NCBI RefSeq assembly: GCF_000429325.1
Contig: NZ_AUBQ01000004.1
Span: 62,001 to 126,000, forward strand
Reading direction: 5' to 3'
Source of the DNA: Fundidesulfovibrio putealis DSM 16056
GTDB lineage: Bacteria > Desulfobacterota > Desulfovibrionia > Desulfovibrionales > Desulfovibrionaceae
DNA: 64,000 nt
Part shown: piece after piece, positions 61,549 to 64,000 of the stretch
Layout: the number at the start of each line of letters is the position of its first letter
Numbering within the stretch: position 1 is the first letter of the stretch
Translations under genes and position numbers: made by a program
The notes under the pieces: generated by a model
What the model saw: the letters and a program-made list of their open reading frames with translations, nothing else
Databases searched by the model: none
Told to the model about the DNA's origin: nothing

Positions 61549-62145
61549 ATGCGTATTCTCGGCGGACGATTCAAGGGGCGGGACCTCCCCACGCTCACGG
61601 GCGACGGCTGCCGCCCGGCCATGGCCAAGGTGCGCGAGGCGCTCTTCAACATGCTGGCGGCCAGGGGGCTCCAGGTGGAGGGCGCGCGCGTGCTCGACGT
61701 GTTCGCGGGCACAGGCAGCCTCGGCTTTGAATGCCTGAGCCGGGGCGCGCGTTTCGCGCATTTCGTGGAGTTCAACAAGACCCTCGCCCGGCGCATCGCC
61801 GACAACGCCCGCATGCTGGGGCTTGCCCCCCGCGAATATTCGGCTGTCACGTCGGATGCGCTGAAGCTTCTTTCCCGTCCTCCCGTGCAGCCCTTCGATC
61901 TGATTTTCGTGGATCCGCCTTATGGGCGCGATCTGCTGGCCCCCGTGCTGGACCTCATCTCGGCCAAACATTGGCTGGCCCCCGACGGGCTGCTGGTGGC
62001 CGAGGTGGAGAAGGCGCTCACCCCGCAAACCTGGCCCGCCTCCCTGGAACTGGAGACGGACCGACTCTACGGACAGACCAGGATACTCATATGGACCCCC
62101 GCAAACCCTGCATCGCCGTCTACCCCGGAACCTTCGACCCCCTAA
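61549..62145 (+). CDS. rsmD: 16S rRNA (guanine-N2) methyltransferase
   Basis: 198 aa. Methylates G966 of 16S rRNA with SAM. MRILGGRFKGRDLPTL, PAMAKVREALFNML, VLDVFAGTGSLGFECLSRGA and the catalytic FVDPPYGRDLLAPVLDL. The C-terminal tail (NPASPSTPEPSTP) is Ser/Pro-rich and runs over the coaD start. coaD begins within this gene 55 bases before its stop. Confidence 0.93.
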   Translation: MRILGGRFKGRDLPTLTGDGCRPAMAKVREALFNMLAARGLQVEGARVLDVFAGTGSLGFECLSRGARFAHFVEFNKTLARRIADNARMLGLAPREYSAVTSDALKLLSRPPVQPFDLIFVDPPYGRDLLAPVLDLISAKHWLAPDGLLVAEVEKALTPQTWPASLELETDRLYGQTRILIWTPANPASPSTPEPSTP

Positions 62146-62603
62146 CCATGGGACATCGCAGCCTTGTGCGCCGGGCGCTCAAGGTGTTCGACCGGGTCAT
62201 CGTGGCCGTGGCGGAGCAGACCCCCAAGCAGCCCCTGTTTTCCCTGGACGAACGCGTCGGAATGATCCGCGAGGTCTTCGCCAACGAATCGCGCGTGAGC
62301 GCCGAACCCTTCGGCGGCCTGCTGGTGGATTACGTGCGCTCCACGGGCGCGTGCGTCATCCTGCGCGGCATGCGCGCCGTGTCGGACTTCGACTACGAAT
62401 TCCAGATGGCGCTCATGAATCGCCGCCTGGACAAGGATATCGAAAGCGTCTTCCTGATGACCGACTTCAAGTGGCTCTACATAAGCTCCACCATCATCAA
62501 GGAGCTGGCCCGAGCTGGCGGCAACTACGAGGGGCTGGTGCCCGAACCGGTGATGCGCCGACTGGTGGAGCGCTTCGGTCCGCCCAACGGCAAGCGCAGA
62601 TGA
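62091..62603 (+). CDS. coaD: Phosphopantetheine adenylyltransferase
   Basis: 170 aa. Penultimate step of coenzyme A synthesis: adenylates 4'-phosphopantetheine. Motifs AVYPGTFDPLTMGHRSLVRR, EFQMALMNRRLDKDIESVFL, SSTIIKELARAGGN. ATG 62091 overlaps rsmD by 55 bases in another frame. The next step, CoaE, is the fusion at 33258. Cytoplasmic. Confidence 0.95.
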   Translation: MDPRKPCIAVYPGTFDPLTMGHRSLVRRALKVFDRVIVAVAEQTPKQPLFSLDERVGMIREVFANESRVSAEPFGGLLVDYVRSTGACVILRGMRAVSDFDYEFQMALMNRRLDKDIESVFLMTDFKWLYISSTIIKELARAGGNYEGLVPEPVMRRLVERFGPPNGKRR

Positions 62604-62631
62604 ACCAGCGACCGCTCCACATGTTGTCCCT

Positions 62632-63585
62632 ATGAGCGGAATCACGGCACTGTGCCTGCTAGGCCCCACCGGCACGGGCAAGACCGAGGCCGCGCTGGCG
62701 CTGGCGGACGCCTTCAACGGCTCCGTGGTGAACTTCGATTCCCGCCAAGTGTATCAGGGAGTGGGAGTGACCACCGCCCAGCCCTCGCCGCAGGAGCAGG
62801 CCCGCTGCCCGCATCATCTCTATGGATTCCTGCCGTGCGGCGAGGCCATCTCTGCCGGGATTTACGCGGAACTGGCCGCGCCGGTGATCCGCGAGGTGGC
62901 CGCCCAGGGGCGCATGCCCATCCTGGTGGGCGGTACCGGGCTCTATCTGCGCGCTTTGCTGGAGGGGATCGCCCCCATCCCGGACATCCCCCAGCCCATC
63001 CGGGAGAAGATCCTGGACGAGGTGGACCGCCTGGGGCCGCAACTCCTGCACGAGCGCGTGCGCCGGATCGATCCGGCCTACGCGGACAAAATCCATCCCA
63101 ATGACCGCCAGCGCGTGGCGCGCGCCCTGGAGGTCCACGAGGCCACCGGGAGGACCTTTACCGACTGGCACGGGGCCACGACCAAACTAGTGGACATCCG
63201 CTGCCTGAAGCTGGGCATCCGCATGGGCAAGCCGGACCTGGACGCAAGGCTTGCCCGGCGCATCACCCTGATGCTTGAACAGGGGGCGCTGGAGGAAGTC
63301 CGCGCCGCCCTGGACGCCTGTCACCAGCGCGGGCTGGACGAGCGCGCGCCCGGCCTTTCCGGCATCGGGTGCGCCGAATTGGCCGCGCACCTTCTCGGGA
63401 GGATCAGCCTGAAGGAAGCCCTTGCGCTGTGGCTTGCCAACACCAAAGCCTACGCGAAGCGGCAGATGACATGGTTCAAGATGGACCCGGAGGTGCGCTG
63501 GTTCGGGCCGGGCCAGCCCGGGGCCATGGCGGATTCTGCGCACGGCTGGCTGGAAGCCCAGGCATCGTCGCCCGGGAAGGGCTGA
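62632..63585 (+). CDS. miaA: tRNA dimethylallyltransferase
   Basis: 317 aa. Adds dimethylallyl to A37 of tRNAs reading UNN codons. P-loop LLGPTGTGKTEAALALA, NFDSRQVYQGVGVTTAQPSP, HHLYGFLPCGEAISAG and LVGGTGLYLRALLEG. YAKRQMTWFKMDPEVRWFG near the C-terminus is as expected. GGCGGGTT-like RBS is weak; ATG 62632 chosen. Confidence 0.95.
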   Translation: MSGITALCLLGPTGTGKTEAALALADAFNGSVVNFDSRQVYQGVGVTTAQPSPQEQARCPHHLYGFLPCGEAISAGIYAELAAPVIREVAAQGRMPILVGGTGLYLRALLEGIAPIPDIPQPIREKILDEVDRLGPQLLHERVRRIDPAYADKIHPNDRQRVARALEVHEATGRTFTDWHGATTKLVDIRCLKLGIRMGKPDLDARLARRITLMLEQGALEEVRAALDACHQRGLDERAPGLSGIGCAELAAHLLGRISLKEALALWLANTKAYAKRQMTWFKMDPEVRWFGPGQPGAMADSAHGWLEAQASSPGKG

Positions 63586-63597
63586 CGGGGGGCCCGG

Positions 63598-64000
63598 ATG
63601 GACGTTTCGCCGTCTCAGTTGCTTGAGCAGTACGGGTATCTGGCGGTGTTCGCCGGGAGCCTCCTGGAGGGCGAGACCATCCTGTTGCTGGCCGGATTCG
63701 CGGTCCACCAGGGATACTTGGCGTTGGGGCTGGTGGTTGCCTGCGGCGTCTGCGGCGGCACGTTGGGCGACATGATGTTCTTTCTGATCGGGCGGCGCTA
63801 CGGCAACGCACTTCTCACGCGTTTTCCGCGTTTCACGCCGCGCATCGAGCGCTTCAACGCGCTCCTGCGCCGTTATCACGGACCTGCCATCATCCTGGTC
63901 CGTTTTCTTTACGGGCTGCGCATCGCCGGACCAATGGCCATCGGCGCGGGCGGCATCGCCTTCTGGCGTTTCCTGTTCTTCAACGTGATCGGGGCCATGC
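63598..64000 (+). CDS. DedA/VTT family inner-membrane protein, cut by window end
   Basis: At least 134 aa are visible. MDVSPSQLLEQYGYLAVFAG, LLEGETILLLAGFAVHQGYL, GGTLGDMMFFLIGRRYG, PAIILVRFLYGLRIAGPMAI. The Glu-containing membrane segment, GDxxxFxIGRxxG and RF(x)(x)G(x)R are DedA hallmarks; DedA proteins move phospholipids or support undecaprenyl phosphate recycling. The 3' end lies outside the window. Confidence 0.88.
   Translation, partial: MDVSPSQLLEQYGYLAVFAGSLLEGETILLLAGFAVHQGYLALGLVVACGVCGGTLGDMMFFLIGRRYGNALLTRFPRFTPRIERFNALLRRYHGPAIILVRFLYGLRIAGPMAIGAGGIAFWRFLFFNVIGAM

Overview
The window is a GC-rich bacterial chromosome segment of 64 kb. It carries about 64 protein genes and shows no rRNA or tRNA gene, CRISPR array or transposase gene. 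The gene content points to a Desulfovibrio-type bacterium (Desulfovibrionales, perhaps Fundidesulfovibrio-like). The basis is lysine synthesis by LL-diaminopimelate aminotransferase, a two-gene minimal SUF system, a DHH-CBS-tRNA nucleotidyltransferase fusion, an RluD-CoaE fusion and Mrp/ApbC with an N-terminal Cys cluster. This assignment is inferred from gene families, not from a database search.

Layout. (1) 1-7.4 kb: trehalose and alpha-glucan metabolism (TreS-maltokinase fusion; treZ and a debranching enzyme as an overlapping pair). (2) 7.6-9.1 kb: a REC-PAS histidine kinase. (3) 9.6-13.7 kb: opgG-opgH for osmoregulated periplasmic glucans, translationally coupled. (4) 14.3-24.5 kb: an accessory stress-type region with long, partly AT-rich gaps. 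It holds a DUF3309 peptide, a divergent cis-prenyltransferase, a small protein made of 42-bp repeats, three PRC-barrel paralogues, a hemerythrin, a large catalase (KatE type), four small membrane proteins of YqjD/YqjE/DUF3618 type and an exported muramidase-like protein. (5) 24.7-38.3 kb: housekeeping genes (tRNA nucleotidyltransferase, xerD, dapL, folK, fructose-6-phosphate aldolase, RluD-CoaE, rhomboid protease, sufC-sufB). (6) 38.3-43.4 kb: two multi-PAS histidine kinases and a response regulator. (7) 43.7-48.9 kb: DnaJ-domain, Cys-cluster, CoA-binding, EamA, M24 peptidase, CBS and Pcm proteins. (8) 48.9-64 kb: a dense plus-strand run with mrp, pgsA, an ftsB-like gene, fbp, tsaD, an HD-GYP gene, trxA-trxB, bamD, an EF-G paralogue, rsmD, coaD, miaA and the start of a DedA-family gene.

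How the parts fit. Trehalose, periplasmic glucans, catalase, hemerythrin, PRC-barrel and YqjD-like proteins are all families linked in other bacteria to osmotic, oxidative or stationary-phase stress. The first 24 kb therefore reads as a stress and osmoadaptation region next to an ordinary core genome. No clear anti-phage system or other wholly novel multi-gene machine was found. The most unusual items are the 14.3-24.5 kb region, its altered cis-prenyltransferase and repeat protein, folK without a usable start codon, the RluD-CoaE fusion, and a recent internal PAS duplication in a kinase.
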